Part shown: positions 4,608 through 5,819 of the stretch, piece by piece
Position numbering within the stretch: the stretch's first letter is position 1
Layout of the letters: every line of letters begins with the position of its first letter
Source: an uncultured Collinsella sp.
GTDB taxonomy: Bacteria > Actinomycetota > Coriobacteriia > Coriobacteriales > Coriobacteriaceae
Assembly: GCA_958447445.1 (NCBI GenBank)
Contig: CAUDAE010000113.1
Span: 1-5,819 of the forward strand
Length of the DNA: 5,819 nt
Direction of reading: 5' to 3'
Notes under the pieces: generated by a model
The model's input: only the letters and a program-made list of their open reading frames with translations
What the model was told of the DNA's origin: nothing
Database searches by the model: none
Position numbers and translations under genes: made by a program

Positions 4608-4748
4608 CAACAACGGAGCAGGCAATAGGCGATGAAAAAGCCTGCCCTGTTGAGTTTGATTCGCATTCCTCCCCTCTGTGCGATTCAACGGTGTACTTCG
4701 GGAACGGGCCCGCCGGCAACTGACTGCCGGCGGGCCCGTTCCTGTTTA
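4608..4748 (+). ncRNA. Candidate small RNA: three hairpins in series
   Basis: Three stem-loops follow one another. Hairpin 1 is 4611-4623 with 4640-4652 (13 positions, one mismatch, one G-U; 16-base loop). Hairpin 2 is TTGATTCGCA (4656-4665) with TGCGATTCAA (4679-4688), one T-T mismatch, and a 13-base loop TTCCTCCCCTCTG (4666-4678). Hairpin 3 is a perfect 18-pair stem, 4701-4718 with 4725-4742, with loop ACTGAC, followed by TGTTTATC. Hairpin 3 is very GC-rich, but its T-tract is poor, so termination there is plausible rather than sure. The unit is bounded upstream by the alkyltransferase terminator and downstream by the - strand trpS terminator, so it belongs to neither gene. The C-rich loop resembles the Shine-Dalgarno-binding loops of known small RNAs. 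I do not recognise tmRNA, SRP RNA, 6S RNA, RNase P RNA or a riboswitch. It could instead be an unexpressed intergenic structure. Confidence 0.35.
4701..4742. repeat. Perfect 18-bp inverted repeat (very stable hairpin)
   Basis: GGAACGGGCCCGCCGGCA (4701-4718) and its exact complement (4725-4742) are separated by six bases. On the + strand a short TGTTT follows; on the - strand no T-run follows. It is therefore more likely a + strand terminator or a convergent-gene barrier than the main trpS terminator, which is at 4791-4817. Confidence 0.85.
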
Positions 4749-4766
4749 TCGGGGGAGTGCAATGGG

Positions 4767-4790
4767 CGGAGCCGAAGCAGTCCGGCTCCG
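4767..4790. repeat. 8-bp inverted repeat in the trpS 3' region
   Basis: CGGAGCCG (4767-4774) pairs with CGGCTCCG (4783-4790) around an 8-base loop. It directly follows the T-run of the trpS terminator in the - direction and has no T-run of its own on either strand (five A's follow on +). It may be a backup or 3'-end-stabilising hairpin. Confidence 0.55.
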
Positions 4791-4817
4791 AAAAAGGCGG
4801 ACGTCGTAGCGCCCGCC
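4791..4817 (-). terminator. Intrinsic terminator of trpS
   Basis: Read on the - strand, GGCGGGCG (4817-4810) pairs with CGTCCGCC (4803-4796) in eight pairs around CTACGA. Five T's (4795-4791) follow at once. One of the pairs is G-U on the - strand but A-C on the +, which shows that the hairpin works in the trpS direction. It lies 35 bases after the trpS stop codon. Confidence 0.85.
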
Positions 4818-4852
4818 CTAAAGCAATCGAAAGCTCAAGCCAGCAAATCGGT

Positions 4853-5819
4853 CTAGTACACCATGCCCATGGCGTCCTGAACCTCTGCCAGGGTCTGATC
4901 GGCGATCTCGTTGGCGCGACGGTTGCCCTCGTGCAGGACGTCCTTCACATAGTCCAGATCGTTCTCGTAGCGCTGGCGACGCTCGCGGATCGGTGCGAAG
5001 TACTCGTTGACGGCCTCGGTCACGTACTTCTTGAGCTGGCCGGAGCCGCCCATGCCAATCTCCTCGGCAATCTCGACCTCGGAACGGCCGGTGCAGATGG
5101 CGGCCGTCGAAAGCAGGCCGGACACGCCGGGGCGGTTCTCGGGATCGAACGTGATCATGCGCTCGGAGTCGGTCTGGCTCTTCTTGATGCGCTTGGCCGT
5201 CTCCTCGGCGGTCATCGAAATATTGATGGCGTTGCCATAGCTCTTGCTCATCTTGCGACCGTCCAGGCCCGGCAGCAGCGGGGTCTCGGACAGCAGCGCA
5301 TCGACCTCGGGGAACACCTTGCCGTAGCGGTTGTTAAAGCGGCGGGCGATGGTGCGGGTAAGCTCGATGTGCGGTAGCTGGTCGCGACCGACGGGCACCA
5401 CGTTGCCCTTGCAGAACAGGATGTCGCAGGCCTGGTGCACCGGGTAGGTGAGTAGAAGGCCGGTGAGCTCGTGCCCCGAGGCCTCCATCTCGGCCTTGAC
5501 CGTGGGGTTGCGCGCCAGCTCGGCCTCGGACACCAGCGACAGGAACGGCAGCATGAGCTGGTTGGCGGCGGGCACGGCGGAGTGCGCGTAGATCATGGTC
5601 TTGTCGGGGTCGATGCCGCAGGCAAGGTAGTCCATGACCATGTTGTACACGTTGTCCTGGATGTGCTCGGTGGTGTCGCGGTCGGTGATGACCTGGTAGT
5701 CGGCGATGAGTACGTTGGTCCTGGCGCCCATGTTCTGCAGCTCCACGCGGCCCTTGAGGGTGCCAAAGTAGTGACCCAGGTGCAGACGGCCGGTGGGGCG
5801 GTCGCCGGTAAGCATGGTG
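4853..5819 (-). CDS. trpS: Tryptophanyl-tRNA synthetase, N-terminal codons cut by window edge
   Basis: This class Ic synthetase charges tRNA-Trp with tryptophan using ATP in the cytosol. About 321 residues are visible; family members run about 330-345. The ATG at 5815 falls directly before LTGDRPTGRLHLGHYFG, and a Thr codon precedes it in an open frame. Relatives usually carry a few more residues before this motif, so the true start probably lies just beyond the window. Counting from that Met: GRLHLGHYFG, the HIGH-type nucleotide-binding motif (HLGH, 12-15), ADYQVITD (38-45), RNPTVKAEM (102-110), GRDQLPHIELTR (143-154), and the KMSKS loop (188-192) in GRKMSKSYGN. The anticodon-binding C-lobe ends IRERRQRYENDLDYVKDVL, and LAEVQDAMGMVY closes the protein. 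The LTGDRPTG form with the residues around it resembles the TrpS subgroup of streptococci and many anaerobes. The gene converges on the candidate small RNA and has its own terminator at 4791-4817. Confidence 0.96.
   Translation of the reverse strand, partial: TMLTGDRPTGRLHLGHYFGTLKGRVELQNMGARTNVLIADYQVITDRDTTEHIQDNVYNMVMDYLACGIDPDKTMIYAHSAVPAANQLMLPFLSLVSEAELARNPTVKAEMEASGHELTGLLLTYPVHQACDILFCKGNVVPVGRDQLPHIELTRTIARRFNNRYGKVFPEVDALLSETPLLPGLDGRKMSKSYGNAINISMTAEETAKRIKKSQTDSERMITFDPENRPGVSGLLSTAAICTGRSEVEIAEEIGMGGSGQLKKYVTEAVNEYFAPIRERRQRYENDLDYVKDVLHEGNRRANEIADQTLAEVQDAMGMVY

Noticed and set aside
4537..4719. - strand 60-codon frame downstream of trpS
   Set aside because: It lies across the hairpin series and beyond the trpS terminator, its translation is not recognisable, and it has no supporting start signal.
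4757..5377. + strand open frame of about 206 codons opposite trpS
   Set aside because: It is a shadow of trpS with Ala/Leu/Gly/His-rich translation. It also runs through the trpS terminator.

Overview
The window reads as housekeeping chromosome from a high-GC anaerobic actinobacterium. The protein sequences look most like those of Coriobacteriia, probably Collinsella or a close relative. That placement comes from remembered similarity, not a database search. All recognisable genes are core or common accessory genes. There is no phage, transposase, CRISPR array, tRNA or rRNA.

Layout on the + strand: (1) pckA, ATP-dependent PEP carboxykinase, cut at its 5' end by the window edge (1-1520). (2) A leader region with a plausible sigma-A-type promoter (1575-1603) and a long hairpin followed by five T's (1645-1703), leading into a solo B3/4-domain protein (1746-2465). 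(3) A MarR-family regulator (2636-3085). (4) A DegV/FakB-type fatty-acid-binding protein (3205-4059). (5) A 106-residue stand-alone O6-alkylguanine alkyltransferase-like domain that keeps its catalytic cysteine (4139-4459). (6) A gene-free stretch of about 390 bases that ends in convergent orientation against trpS. trpS lies on the - strand (4853 to the right edge) and its first codons are off the window.

Four of the five + strand genes (pckA, B3/4, degV, alkyltransferase) are followed by a copy of the same roughly 40-base hairpin repeat. Its arms are AACCACCACAAAG/CTTTGTGGTGGTT and its asymmetric core is GGTGCCTGTCCCC. Copies 2 and 4 carry the core in one orientation. Copy 3, and apparently the decayed copy 1, carry it inverted. 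At least copies 2 and 4 look like working intrinsic terminators, so a dispersed repeat seems to have been recruited for 3'-end formation.

The gene-free stretch 4517-4852 is not featureless. It holds three hairpins in a row on the + strand (4611-4652, 4656-4688, 4701-4742), just downstream of a TATATT box, and then the trpS terminator on the - strand (4791-4817). I read the hairpin series as a candidate small RNA whose middle loop is C/U-rich and resembles an anti-Shine-Dalgarno sequence. This is inference and needs expression or conservation data.

Functional links are modest. The MarR regulator sits directly upstream of a DegV/FakB-type protein with no terminator between them, which hints at lipid-responsive control. 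The B3/4 gene, related to the editing domain of phenylalanyl-tRNA synthetase, has an attenuator-like leader. The alkyltransferase gene has very little room for its own promoter and may depend on read-through from degV.
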